From Topomyia yanbarensis (lineage: Eukaryota; Arthropoda; Insecta; Diptera; Culicidae): 64,000 nt of DNA. Location: assembly GCF_030247195.1 (NCBI RefSeq), contig NC_080672.1, forward strand, positions 307,489,115 to 307,553,114, given 5' to 3'. Positions within the stretch are counted from its first letter, which is position 1; each line of letters begins with the position of its first letter. The notes below the pieces were generated by a model, which was not told the origin of the DNA, made no database searches, and saw nothing but the letters and a program-made list of their open reading frames with translations. The translations under genes and the position numbers were made by a program. Of this stretch, positions 11,607 to 23,340 are shown piece after piece.

Positions 11607-12100
11607 CACTCTGGTTTTTTTTTACGCGGGGGATACGAACCGCGTAAATGAAAACCGCGTAAATGAAAACCGCGTAAATTTCAAAATCCGCGTAAATGAA
11701 AACCGCGTAAATTTCAAAATCCGCGTAAATGAAAACCGCGTAAATTTCAAAATCCGCGTAAATGAAAACCGCGTAAATTTCAAAATCCGCGTAAATGAAA
11801 ACCGCGTAAATTTCAAAATCCGCGTAAATGAAGACCACTTAAATTTAAGAATCCGCGATAAAGGGAACCTCATTGATGGATACCGCGTAAATTCCAAAAT
11901 CCGCGTAAATGAAAACCGCGTAAATTTCAAAAACCGCGTAAATGAAAACCGCGTAAATTTCAAAATCCGCGTAAATGAAAGTCGCGTAAATTTCAAAATC
12001 CGCGTAAATGAAAACCGCGTAAATTTCAAAATCCGCGTAAAAAAAAACCGCGTAAAAAAATACCGCGCAAAAAAAAACCGCGTAAAAAAAAACTTGAGTG
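11607..12100. mobile_element. TA-flanked MITE with a 33-bp satellite core
   Basis: The ends are CACTCTGG plus a poly-T run then ACGCGG, and CCGCGT plus a poly-A run then CTTGAGTG, inverted copies of each other. TA lies directly outside both (11605-11606, 12101-12102). The core alternates CGCGTAAATGAAAAC (15 nt) and CGCGTAAATTTCAAAATC (18 nt), giving a 33-bp unit repeated roughly a dozen times with a few decayed units. Because 33 is divisible by 3, several frames stay open by chance (minus-strand frames of 104 and 171 residues with FTRILKFTRFS repeats). These are not credible genes. Confidence 0.8.
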
Positions 12101-12122
12101 TATTCTTATTCGGAGAGTTTAA

Positions 12123-12626
12123 CCCTTTCATGCCCAACTTTTTTCTAGTTTTCTATTTTTTCTTGAAAACGGTGGGGTCAAGAAACTCGAAAAATCTTTT
12201 TTCATAAAGGTAGGTGCTTCCCTTGCAGTGCTAGAAGCTGCTCAATTTTTACCTTCCAATGCTCACTACAATTCTCCTAGAATATTTACAGTAGTCCAAC
12301 TCCGTGGAAAACGTAGCCAAAAATAGTCTAAATTGATAAGTTTTATCAGTTTTAACTTATATTGCAACATAACGAAGTTGTATGGAAAATTAATTTTCCG
12401 TCGTCAACGTAAACTGTCCCTGGCAGCACTGCTCCATCGGAGTTCAATCAGACTAATTGCAATAACTTCAGTTCTAGAGCTGATCCTTGTAACTGTTAAT
12501 ACTCAAATGAAAGCCAATAGTCACATTTATTAGCCTTACTTGTTTTTGTGATCAAATCTTGCCTCAATCAGAAGTTATAGCTGTTTAAAATCGTTGTTGT
12601 CCACAAACAACATGGGCATGAATGGG
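12123..12626. mobile_element. piggyBac-type MITE, copy 1
   Basis: Flanked by TTAA on both sides (12119-12122, 12627-12630). Its ends are CCCTTTCATGCCCA and TGGGCATGAATGGG. A second copy in the opposite orientation lies at 29418-29906. TTAA target sites with CCC...GGG ends are characteristic of piggyBac elements. About 500 bp, no transposase. Confidence 0.85.
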
Positions 12627-12630
12627 TTAA

Positions 12631-13203
12631 GGGTGTGTTCTTTGCACGCTTCTGATTCTGATCCACATATGTATTTACATCTGTGATTCGTCGAAGTATC
12701 ACTCAGTTACTGTTTATGTTCCACATATTGTCTGCAGATTAAGGGCCATCTATTTTTTAAAGTCGACCTTCGAAGAATATGTGTGCCAATTCTGAGCATT
12801 AAAATCCAATGATTGTGAATTTCTTTATATTTGGGTTTTAGTTGATTAATTTCATGATTTTTCACCAAATAATGTTCATAAATTGCCAAGAGTGATTATA
12901 AAAAGTTGATTTTTTACTGAGAATGGCTATTTATCGGGTTGATTAAAGATCCATCATCGAGGAATTTTGATCTCCAGTATGAACTTTTATGATGCATATC
13001 AATAAGTATTGATGACAATGATGAAAAATTTATGTCTTTAGGCAAAGTAATGAATTTCTTCATATTAGATTTTTTGCGACAAGAACTCAAAAAAGTCATA
13101 AAACTAGTCATTTTTGGCACATTTAGACCATTGTGCTGATTATTATAATTACAAACTAAGTTACAATAAAAAAAAAGTTTAAACGAAGTCAAAATTCCTC
13201 AAA
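12631..13203. other. No recognisable feature
   Basis: AT-rich. The open frames at 12707-12889 and 12914-13192 on the minus strand have no recognisable family and look like chance frames. Confidence 0.5.
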
Positions 13204-13891
13204 CAGGCCACCCAAATAAAGTTAAATTACAATGGAATTTATAATTTTTCGGTAGTATTTGGCATTACAATATCAGATCTAGATGGACTTCGCGAAAAAA
13301 TAAATGACAATGCAACAAAATATACAACAGACATGTTAGTCCATGCGGGGTCGCGGGAACGGAAACTGTTTTCACCTTCAATCCGCTGTTTAAAATCTGC
13401 GCGCGGCGACGTTCGGCATAGCAACTTATGGCGATTTCGCTTGAACCTGAAACTGAGTCAGGTTCTAACCCCAACTGCTGTCAGTTCATACATTTGGACA
13501 GCAGTTGGGGTTAGGAACTGACTCAGTTTCGCCTCAAACAAAAACCACATTAGTTCCAAGTGTGGAGCCATTTTTTTCTCTGCGGCAGGTACTGCAAGCA
13601 GTATATATGGTTTTTTCGACCAAAAAGAGGTCAGCCTTTTTATTTTATTTTGTTATACACAATCGTTTAAAAATTTACAATATAGTAACTGTTCAGATCG
13701 CAGAAAGAAATCACAAACAATCTGTGTTTTACGACAATTTTATTGGTGGTTAGTTCGTTAAAATCGATCGATTAGGTCGTCCTTAGTATGTTCTTAAAAA
13801 ATCCATCTGGATTTGATTGTGCAACACCAAATGTTACCGAAAAATTGGATCTTTCATTAAAATTGTAGTTTCGGCTAATTTGGGTGGCCAG
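13204..13891. mobile_element. Palindromic MITE with GGCCACCCAAAT ends
   Basis: The left end CAGGCCACCCAAAT matches the reverse complement of the right end (CTGGCCACCCAAAT). Similarity continues inward through AATTTTTCGGTA and CAGATGG-type stretches for about 90 bp. A strong hairpin occupies its middle (13449-13530). No clear target duplication was found. The open frames inside are shadows. Confidence 0.6.
13449..13530. repeat. 82-nt hairpin, 34-bp stem and 14-nt loop
   Basis: Arms 13449-13482 and 13497-13530 pair with two mismatches (GAAACTGAGTCA at the base, AACTGCTGTC near the loop). It is the core of the palindromic MITE 13204-13891. Confidence 0.8.
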
Positions 13892-15388
13892 TTCGAGAGA
13901 TTTTGACTCAATAAATAAAACTTATTGCAATAAACAACTAATACAACTTTATTGATACATTTTATCGTTTTTTGTTAACTCAATGACACTGTGAAAATTG
14001 CAATATTTTCAAGTAACTTTTACCAGTGGTTTCGGTTGAAATTTTAATGAAAGAAACAGCTTAAATTATTATTGCTTACTTTTTCAAAATCCGGTTGGGG
14101 CATTATCGCACGAAAAACTCTAGAGTGTTGGACCACTTCAAGTTTCTCAGAGATAGCTGAGCTGATTTCATAAATATCATTCTCAAAATATAGGCTGCCA
14201 TTGATTTTTTTTTTGATCGAAGTTCTGGTTCCGGAGTAGAGTGAAGCGCGCGGTCTCACATCAAATTGCCATAGAAACTGGTATCACCATGCTATCCAAC
14301 TAATTACTGGAATGTCAAAGTCCAGTTTGAAAAGCATGCAAAAACTTAGAGCCTTCTGTTCGACTGTTAAGAGAGTTATCGATGAAAATTTTGAAAAACT
14401 CATCTCATTTATTGAATTTCGCAAAAAATCAATCACTCTTTCCAAAGCTTTCAAATACTAAAAAATAATTCCATTCGAGGAGAATGACTATTTCTACAAG
14501 GAACTCTCTTCGTTCTGGAACCCGTTTTACTCCTTTCAACCTTACTCGTGGACGGGATGACACTCTGTAAAAAGTTAGGGTTAAGTTAGATAAATGGGTG
14601 TGAGTCATCTTGGGGTAGTCTTCTTTTTTCGGCAAAGTAAACACACGCCAACACTGTAGAAGACGCCATTTTTTTCACAAAGTGGCACATTCTTTTGACG
14701 ACTGTGTATCTGTAGACAAGTAGTACTATCCTTATTTTTTCATTAGCTAATATTGTACTATGACACTTTGTCGGCTTTACCCGTTACAAACGTGCTGAAT
14801 GGATTACCCGTTCAATGATGACTAAAACAGAAGACCATTTTTAGAATCTTGTGACTTCCAAAAAAATCTGAGTTCAATATATTCGGTTACACTTTTCGAT
14901 GCATTGGCAACTGCCGTCAGTTCTATCTTCATTAATGTATCGAAAAACATGGAATTGAAATACTGTCGGTTGCTTTTCATTTGAACCGCGTGAATGACCA
15001 ATTTATGGAATTTGAAATATTGCAACTATTGAATAGCGACTGTTCTGACGTTATGATCAAATGTTTCAAATCTAACAGAGTTAAGCGAATCATCGTTTAC
15101 GCGACTCAAAAGAATCACGAATGTCGTGAAGAAGCGAGTTTAGTGTAAAATGTAGCCATTTTATATGTTGTAACAGCTACCTATAAATATTACTTTCTAC
15201 TCAAGAATTAAATATATAATAACAAAAAAAACTAACGCATTCCAAATGTAAATTTTACACTGTTCGATAAAAAACAACGTGAATGTGTTGAAACCGCATA
15301 TCGTTTTTTTGAAATCAGAAGGAAAATGACGAAAAATCCCGTTTGTCTCTAATACGCCAGAAAAGATTTTTATGGATATTTTTTAATA
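13892..15388. other. Non-coding stretch with one dispersed motif
   Basis: At 14213-14291 lies a motif running from TTCTGGTTCCGGAG through GCGCGGTC to AACTGGTATCACCATG. It recurs at 57347-57427 and, more weakly, at 57639-57713, so it belongs to a dispersed repeat. The rest shows no supported feature. Confidence 0.5.
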
Positions 15389-16080
15389 GGGGGAGGTGGG
15401 CCAATTCGGCCAATTTTAGGCAATTTCGACCAGCTCTTACTTTTATTGTATATTTACTACAAAATGTTTTATATCAAACTTTTCATTTCACAATTAAAAA
15501 TTTAGTAAAAATCAAATAGGAATAACTTAGGCCAAAATAGGAATTCATTTCTATTGCAAAAAATCGAAAAGAAATGGGCGGTCCGAATTGGAACAGGGTT
15601 GGTAATTTGGACCTTTTATCGAATTGCATATAAACGGTTCTGCGCAAAAGTACATGACTTTTGCGCAGAACCGTTGATACACAATTCGATAAAAAAGCGG
15701 GAAAAATCGCCTTAGAAAAAAATGTGCGCAATTAATTCAGGCTTTCAGGAAAAAATATTTATTTGTGAATCGGTTGACACGTTCCAGTTCTATAGTTCAT
15801 AAACCCTTACTAGGTCCGAATTGGCCCAGTTCCCTCTATTGTTTGTATTATCAATTATAAAAACAGCCGACATTAAGAAAATCAAAAATGTCAAGTAAAT
15901 GGCTATTTATAGTGTACATTTGAGGACTGAAATGAATGGCGTAGTTAGATTTACTATACAAGGTCTGGTTCTCAAGTTATGTACTTTTAATGTCGAGAAA
16001 ATTGAAATAAATGTTAAAAATATTTTTTCTACGACCACGATCACATAATTTCGAAACCGTAAACATTACCAGTTTAGTAT
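15340..16080. repeat. Dispersed repeat split by a MITE; other copy at 63050-63300
   Basis: GTTTGTCTCTAATACGCCA (15343) and, beyond the MITE, GTCAAGTAAATGGC...ACATTTGAGGACTGAA...GAAACCGTAAAC match 63051-63295 in the same order. The MITE at 15389-15836 therefore sits inside an older repeat. Class unknown. Confidence 0.6.
15389..15836. mobile_element. TA-flanked palindromic MITE
   Basis: Left end GGGGGAGGTGGGCCAATTCG; the right end in reverse complement is GAGGGAACTGGGCCAATTCG. TA lies outside both ends (15387-15388, 15837-15838). Its centre is a hairpin (15614-15694): a stem of 38 bp with about three mismatches and a 5-nt loop, built around CGGTTCTGCGCAAAAGT. Confidence 0.75.
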
Positions 16081-17529
16081 CTTCGAAGAATTAATTTTAC
16101 TGATAAAAAAGATTCAAATTACCATAGAGCTTTTGGAGAATTGCCACTCTATAATATAATTATTAAGACACTTGTTGTCTTCAGTAAGGTTTCTTTTCTG
16201 AAAATGATTGGTTAAACCCACTACCCCCATTTTTACGTGACACTGTGTGTGTCAGCTTATTACTGCAATTGAAAATAAGAAAGATAATTATAAGTCAATT
16301 ATCTACAACTTTGTCGAAGACTGCAACTCATTTCAGCTTTTTTAGAAGAAGTTTTTAAACTGTTAACGTAGTAAGCTCTGAGTCAGTTTCGCATGGGTTC
16401 TAATATTGCATGGTTGTGTATCAGTACTCGATTTTCATGAACTGTGCATAATTGTGTAATAATGTTTATTTCTATGGTATATTGAGGAGTACTATGCTGT
16501 ATAATACGAGTTATGTTTTGGTTAAAATTTAGTTCCCTATGTTACGGCATAGAGGGCGCTAACACTAACTTTTCAACAAAAGATATAATAGATATAAATC
16601 AGGTGTCTTCTTCAAAGTTGTAGAACAGGCATTTTGCAGTAATTATTCAAAAAAATGAATTGAAAAATCCCATATAAATTTCAAGCACGTTGGTCCGGTA
16701 GCTAAACTTGTCCGCTTTGCTGCAAATTTTGAGCCAACACTCCTGGTGGAACTAGGAATCAACCAGGGTTGGGTCGATGAGGGTCATTTTTTGTCACTCC
16801 AATGTGAACGCTATAAGTCCTATGTATTTTGATTTTAATGAATAATCTCCCTAAACGCGAGAGATGTCTACTACCATTCTTTCGCACAAAAAAATAAGAT
16901 TATGTCTTCGGCAATGTTGTAGCCCATACATTTACCAACCATTTCGCTAAAGACACCAGCTTTTCATCATTAATACTGATAACGATATTGCTCACTAATT
17001 GTGGATGACTCATCAATATAGCTTGTTAAACATCATCCTGCAGAATTTAGTATGATACGTAAAAATGTTTAAACAATGAAAATGGACAACTTCCTATACC
17101 ATAGCATTCACTCATCTTTAATTATGGCACTGGTGTCCATTAGCCTTGCTGTGTGCGGTGGGCAGAAATAACAGATCTGGCTGTGGTGGAGGTTGATGAC
17201 AATCTATTGTCTTTCTCCGGATAAAACCAGCCTAGAGGCCGTGTGGTATCCAGCGGGTTGAAGTATCTCAGCCCCGAATTGATCCACTGGGTGCATGCTT
17301 CAGAGAGGGAGGCTATTATTTGCTCAAATAATGTGTGTACAGAGGGAGAAATACACGGATTAAAAATTGAATAGCCGTCGGAAAAAAAAATTTACTAATT
17401 TTTATTCAATTTCGAAGTATGTATGACATTTATTAAAAATACGGAAGCTAATTTTTAGAAATTCTTTCTAAAACGAAGCGGGAGATCGAAATTTTCCACC
17501 TTATTTCGGGCAAGTGAACAAAAACTAGC
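16081..17529. other. No recognisable gene
   Basis: AT-rich up to 17100. A slightly GC-richer patch (17110-17360) may be part of a repeat but I cannot name it. Confidence 0.45.
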
Positions 17530-18660
17530 AACCTCCGATCTAGTGTACATTGTCTCGAGAACAAAAGAAACTTTTAATTTATTCTTGCCATCATGAGTAA
17601 AGTTGACGAAAAATCTCTGCTCCGACCCAACACAGCGGTCGTTGACCTTAAATTCTGTTCAATAAGATTGAGTTTTCGTGAAGTGGAATACCTGCTGAAG
17701 GTGAAGATGCAGCTTAAGCTCAAGGAGGTTATGTATCTACAGTATCATCATCTTCGTAATGTCGTATTCATATCATTCAACACGTTAGCACAAGCCGAGC
17801 GTTTCATTTTTCAGAACAACTTGAAGCACGTGGCTCAAAGTGATAAAGTTGGAATTAAGATTCCCGTGTATATAGAAAAAGACTATGTAGATGTAAAGTT
17901 ACATGACCTATCACCACGTACCCCTCCTGATCTAATCGCAAAATACATGTCGCAATACGGCGAAGTAGAATCAGTTACACGTGATACGTGGAGAAATTTC
18001 TTCCCGGGTACACCTAACGGTGTTCTTGTGGTTAGGATGCGGATCGAAAAACCTATCCCCTCCCACTTGACTATAAAACTCAAAACCCACGAAGCTACTA
18101 TTAATCAAACTACGTTATGCACCCATGAGGGGCAAACTCCCACGTGCAAGTATTGTAATCAAACAGCACACCACGGACAACCTTGCGCGGAAGATACAGA
18201 GGAGAATGCATCTCTACCGATTGCCAACGAATCCACGGTAAACCAACCCAAAAAAGAATTTTCAATGCCAATACCTGAACCACAAACGCAGCATCCAGCA
18301 CCCCAGTAACCACTGTAAGCAACATCGGTGATGAAGATAATAACAATGACGACGGATTTACATTGGTCACCCGTAAGTGTAAGAAGGGGGAAGAACATCT
18401 GGCCGCGAGCACCAAGACACTTTTAACGATGACGACCTTGATGTGGAGGACAGGAGAGAATTAAATGGTCCCCATGACGCAGTAGGCGAGCCGCGAAAGA
18501 AGGTCTCCGCTCGCAATAAAAAGCACGAGATCCAATGGACAATCAATAATATTTGTTTTGATTTTTATTTTTAACATATTGTAAACACATAAAAGATCCA
18601 CGGCTCCGTTAAGCTACCGCTATGAGCCATGTCAAATAAACTAAATAAAAAAAATGTGGA
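17530..18660 (+). mobile_element. ORF1-only non-LTR element
   Basis: Consists of a short leader (shared GATCTAGTGTACATTGTCTC), an ORF1 (17593 onwards) and directly after it a 3' UTR (AAAGATCCACGGCTCCGTTA) ending in an A-rich tail (CAAATAAACTAAATAAAAAA, about 18640-18660). There is no ORF2. The copy at 56270-57215 on the minus strand has the same order without an ORF2, so the missing RT seems to be a property of the family. Boundaries are approximate. Confidence 0.65.
17593..18309 (+). CDS. LINE-type ORF1 (gag-like) protein with one CCHC zinc knuckle
   Basis: A 238-residue open frame, the longest clean one in the window apart from transposase pieces. It starts at an ATG soon after the element's 5' end. 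Residues 97-160 (YVDVKLHDLSPRTPP... NFFPGTPNGVLVVRM) form the conserved block seen in ORF1 proteins of mosquito LINEs. Residues 185-198 form a CX2CX4HX4C knuckle (C185, C188, H193, C198). Such proteins bind the element RNA and act as chaperones. The C-terminal part (TLVTRKCKKG, then DDLDVED) continues in shifted frames to about 18540, so the copy is probably truncated by a frameshift near its end. A homologous but broken copy exists at 31660-32215 and another at 56470-57188. Expression is unknown. Confidence 0.75.
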   Translation: MSKVDEKSLLRPNTAVVDLKFCSIRLSFREVEYLLKVKMQLKLKEVMYLQYHHLRNVVFISFNTLAQAERFIFQNNLKHVAQSDKVGIKIPVYIEKDYVDVKLHDLSPRTPPDLIAKYMSQYGEVESVTRDTWRNFFPGTPNGVLVVRMRIEKPIPSHLTIKLKTHEATINQTTLCTHEGQTPTCKYCNQTAHHGQPCAEDTEENASLPIANESTVNQPKKEFSMPIPEPQTQHPAPQ

Positions 18661-18666
18661 GCACAA

Positions 18667-19321
18667 ACAGAACCATAAAGTTTTGTGAGATTTTAAATAT
18701 ACGTTCACTGCAAAGCATTTTTTCTGGAGACTGTAAAATCAGTTGACGCTAGGCGTTTGGAGACGACGGACGGAGCTTTTTCCCGGAAGACTGTACATGC
18801 ATATCGGTTTGTTCAGGATATTATGATGTATTGAGGAATTCTGGTTGCGTCTATCGTTGAAAAATCCCGAAGAGTTTATATGAATGTTTGCTCCTTCATC
18901 AATCCCCTTGTGAGGGCACTTATTACTGCTCCTTAAAACTATAGGCAGATGAGATTCCTTGTAAAAGTTAATATTTCTCTCTTGAAATGTCGGCAATTAT
19001 AATAGCTTAGGGAAGCGCAGATCACAAAACCGAGGCAAACAATTACTGGTCAATACTTTAACCAGAAATTCAACTTAGTGCAGAGCCGGTTGAGCTCTGT
19101 CAACTTTTTGTTATTGCGGAACTCCTGTGTAGTGCTGTGATATGGTATGGTTATAATAGCATAAATCAATCTTCAGCCTAAACGTACAGCAACTATGAAT
19201 TTATCCCGCCTTGCGCCGGACGGAAAAGCTTCCATAGATTTGGTTTAAGAACCGTATTTCTATAAAGGAAACTTCTATGATCGAAAGCTACTTTGTCCCG
19301 GCTTCGTAGCTTTCAACAAAA
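18667..19321. other. No recognisable feature
   Basis: Between the ORF1-only element and the next LINE; nothing supported. Confidence 0.5.
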
Positions 19322-22300
19322 TGCCTCGTGCATGTATATTTGCGAATAGCGCTATTTGACGCATACCTTATATTCGACCTAACAACTCGCGATATTTGTG
19401 CTGTCACGGTCTATAACATAAACAAGAAATACGTCTATTATTCGGCATATTGGCCGCATAACGAACCATCACCTTCTGATGATTTCAGAAGCGTTGTATC
19501 ATGCTGTGGAAGGTGACGGTGAATCAAATGCCCACCAATCGCTCAACATTTGCACGACCTGGCAGAGAAGCGGTGTTAGATGTAACTCTCTGTTCTGACG
19601 GTATTACGCAAGAGTTGGCAAACTGGCTCGTACCAAACGAGCTCGAACCTTGTCGATATCTGATCAAAAGAACATCGTCTTTGATCATTTAGACGTCACG
19701 CTAGATATCGTCACAAACTGTAATCCCAAATCTACGAACTGGGACCTCTACGAACAGGGCTTGGCGATTAGGTTTTATGGGTTTCTCCTGACGATTGAAT
19801 CTCCAAGTGACTTGGATAAGGTCGTGGATGAAACGAACTCTCTCATAGTAGCAAGAGGCTTATCCGCTTCTAGTTCAGCGTGCTTCTATAAGGGCACCTT
19901 GGTGAAACACCAAACTTTTTCGACTCAAAAAGTTATGTAGAAGAGTTTGGAATCGAAGACTCAGGGACGGGTCGGAGACCTTTAAGTTAGCTCGCAAAGC
20001 ATACAGTAATGCCCTTCGATCCTCTGAGCGAAGTGGTTGGAAAAGCCTCTGCACAAATGTCTCAAGTCTCAACGAGACTAGTACACAGAATAAAATATTT
20101 TGTAATTTTAAGTCTATTTCCATGCACATATTTGGTGCATGAATATAAATATAAAATTAAGTTGCACCACAAATACACACGACTCACACCAAAAAATAAT
20201 GAAATTTAAACGACATGTAAATCAATACGAATGTAAACATAACAAGATTTAATAAAAAATTTGATTGAAAATTACGTTAAAATCAATTGGAGCATCAAAC
20301 AGCATACAATTTTACACTTTCATTCGTGTAATATTACATGTCATTCGTTTTACAGCAGTATTCGAGTAAAAATACATTGAAGTGCGTTGGTTTTCTGTTT
20401 AAAGAAACTGTAATTTTCAATCCACGTGTAAAATTATAATAAAATTCGTTGTAGAAAGCACGGCAAGTCGTGTGTATTTGTGGTGGAACTTAATTTTACA
20501 TTTATATTCATGTTCCAAATATGTGCATAAAAATAAACTTAAAATTGCAAAATATTTTTTTCTGTGCTTGTCGTGCTTTCTTTAACGAATTTTATTATAA
20601 TTTTACACGTGGATTGAAAATTACGGTTTCTTTAAACGGAAAACAATTGCACCTCAATGTATTTTTATTCTAATATTACTGTAAAATGCATAACATGTAA
20701 TATTACACGAATGAAAGTGTAAAATTGTATGCTTTTTGATGCTCCTATTGAGTGCATTGATTTTAACGTAATTTTCAATTAAATTTTTTATTCAATCTTG
20801 GTATGTTTACATTCGTATTGATTTACATGTCGTTTAAATTTCATTGATTTTTGGTGTGTAGATTAAATAGGTTACTTTCGAAATCGAAAGACTTTCATGT
20901 CAGTTCGATTAGAACTGCTAATGGTGAATACTCGTTTGACGAAGATGTAGTGCTCAGCTGTTTTTTGACATACACTTTCCAGGTGGTACGAAGCCATCAC
21001 TGACGACTGCCCCTGAGTTATTTTCAGGTAGCTCTGGTTCTTGGGCATTTGCTCATAAAATTGTGACAACCGAATCGATAAAATGGGCTGTTCAAAGTTT
21101 GGCGCAGTACAAGTCTCCGAGAAAAGATGGAATAATTCTACTTCAAAGAGGATCTGAACACTTCAAGCATATTTTGAAAAAGGTTTTTGCTTGAAGTCTT
21201 GCAACAGGATACATTCCATTAGCATGGCGAGAAATAACTGTAAAATTCTTTCCCATTCGTGGCCGCGTTACTAATGAAGAGGCAAACAGCTTTAGATCGA
21301 TCAGTCTGACCTTCTTCCTTTGAAAAGCGGTGGAACGTTAAATCGACCACTACATTCGGGATGTTAGCTTGGGCGAGCAGTCGCTGCATGCAATGCAACA
21401 TGCATATCAGCGGAGAAAGTCTACTACCACCCTGTTACACAATGTTGTCTACAACATTGAAAAAGTTTTTTCACAAAAGTAATCATGTTTAGAAGTTTTT
21501 CTTGATATTGAGGGTGCTTTTGAAAACGTAAATTTATTTTGGAAGCAACACAAGGTCATGGAGTACCTTCATATATCCCGAACTGAATACACGCAATGCT
21601 TAGCAACCGACATCTGTGCTCGTTGTTACGAGAGTAGAGATAAGGAAACTGGGTGTCTGCAGATGTCCTCAAGATGGTGTGCTGTCACCACTTCTATGAC
21701 AGCTTGTCGCCAATGGCTCGTTGAGAACACTCAATGAGCTTGGGTTTCCGACATATCGTTTCGTCAATGAATATCACATAATGATCTCCAGTATTTGCAT
21801 TAACACACTTTTAGATGTGATGGTTGAGCAATGGTGTCTTCATGTTGAACTATCAGTTAATCCAAATAACATAGTAATGGTGCTTTTCACGCCTCGAAGA
21901 ATTACAACCGGAGTTCGTCTGTTGCAGTTCATTGAATCTGAAATTATTGTCGCAGATTAAGTTTAGTACGTTGGAGTAGTTCTTGACTAAAAACTTAATT
22001 GGAAAGCTTACATCGATTTCAGAATCAGGAAAGCTTGCTTGGCCTTCGACCAATGTAGACGGCCTTTCGGCAAATCTTGGGGACTCAAACCCAAGTACAT
22101 TTAATGGAGCTACACAACAATTGTTAGATCAATATTGGCATCGGGATGCCTTGTTTGGTGGCAGATGGGAGAAGTTTTGACAAACTAATCAAAGTTAAAC
22201 CATCTTCAGCGGATGGTCTTGATGGCGATGACTGGTGCGTTTTCGACAACACCTACTGGAGCTCTTGAGGCGTTCTCTTGAACATTTGTTGTTATACTGA

Positions 22301-23340
22301 CGATTCTTTATTGGAGGGTCGATCCGGTGCTGGTGTTTATTGACGTGAAATGAGATTAAACCAATCTCATTCGCTTGGTAGATACTGTGCATTATTCCAA
22401 GCTGAAATCTTTACGATTCTGTGTGGCGTACAATCGACACTTCAACAGGAAATTTACTGTAAAAGAATTTATTTTTGCTCTGACAGTCAGGCTGCCATGA
22501 AAGCACTTGGTTCGACAGATTCGGGATCGAAATTAGTAATCGCATGTCTAACCCGAACCGAAGAACTTAGCATTGCAAATGCTATCTACCTTCTATGGGT
22601 ACTCAGTCATTCCGATATTACTGGATATAAATAAGCGGAGGAATTGGCTAGACTGACTTTGTTGGTCCAGAACCAATTATACCACTGTCGAAAACATGGG
22701 TAAAGCACAAGATTCAGTATTGGGCTACATCCGGACATGCCAACCATTGGCGTAGATTACACACTTTCGTTAAAAAAAACTGCCGGATGTGAGTCCGAAA
22801 ATGTTAAAGAATTTTCCAAGCACAATTGCAGCATTCTAGTCAGGGCACTGAATGGACATTGCAAACTCAATTATCACATGGCTACTATTCAGCGTGGTGA
22901 GCTTATTCATGTGATCTTTGTGAATCCGATTATGGAACTGTATATCTTTTGATAGGTAGCTGCCCTGCAGTATTGCAATTGCCTATTCGGATTTTGGATC
23001 CCCATATATGGATGAACCTGTGTGCAGAGAGCTGAAACTCACGGATATGCTATTGTTCCTAATCCAGTGTGGTACAGAGCTATAGTTTCAGCTGTACTGG
23101 AATCACAATTTCTCTTCAGGATGTCGATATATCCGCTCATCGAAAAGTGTCTTTTATTCTTTTGATTCCCTTGGGAGTGAAAAATACTTCCGTATTGTCT
23201 ATGTTATCTGTGTCGTCATTTTTCTTACCCCTTACCATTTCCTCAATCCTTTCCATAAGGAAATCCCTGATCAACATGTGGAACGTGCCATTTGAGCCAG
23301 TCGCTACTAATTCCCGACACAAATGGAAAACCGTCATTAT
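19322..23340 (+). pseudogene. R1/LOA-like LINE ORF2 relic, copy 1
   Basis: A degenerate ORF2 with many stops and frameshifts, interrupted at 20084-20858. Endonuclease remnants lie at 19322-19690 (EPSPSDDF, DVTLCSDGITQELANWL). RT remnants lie at 20861-22190: SPRKDGI near 21117, FLDIEGAF with the catalytic Asp at 21504-21506. The FADD box has become FVNE (21760-21771), so both catalytic aspartates are lost. An RNase H domain is readable at 22350-22634 (FCSDSQAAMKAL, LLWVLSHSDITG), and a Cys/His-rich C-terminus follows (22737-22952). The sequence 23110-23340 also matches the region after copy 2 and is probably 3' UTR. RNase H places it with the I/R1/LOA group rather than Jockey. Confidence 0.8.
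20084..20858. mobile_element. TA-flanked MITE with interleaved inverted repeats (A-B-A'-B')
   Basis: Copy 2 of the host LINE reads CGAGACTAGTAGATTAAATA (37738 onwards). Here CTAGTA is followed by 775 bp and then TAGATTAAATAGG, so the element is exactly CACAGAATAAAAT...TTTTTGGTGTG with a TA duplication. Segment A (20084 to about 20185) is inverted as A' (20465-20566), and B (20186 to about 20465) is inverted as B' (20567-20858). The two inverted repeats therefore interleave instead of nesting. Confidence 0.85.

Noticed and set aside
11524..12137. Two long minus-strand frames (104 and 171 codons) with repeating FTRILKFTRFS-like peptides
   Set aside because: They are translations of a 33-bp satellite inside a MITE; the period is divisible by 3, so several frames stay open without selection.
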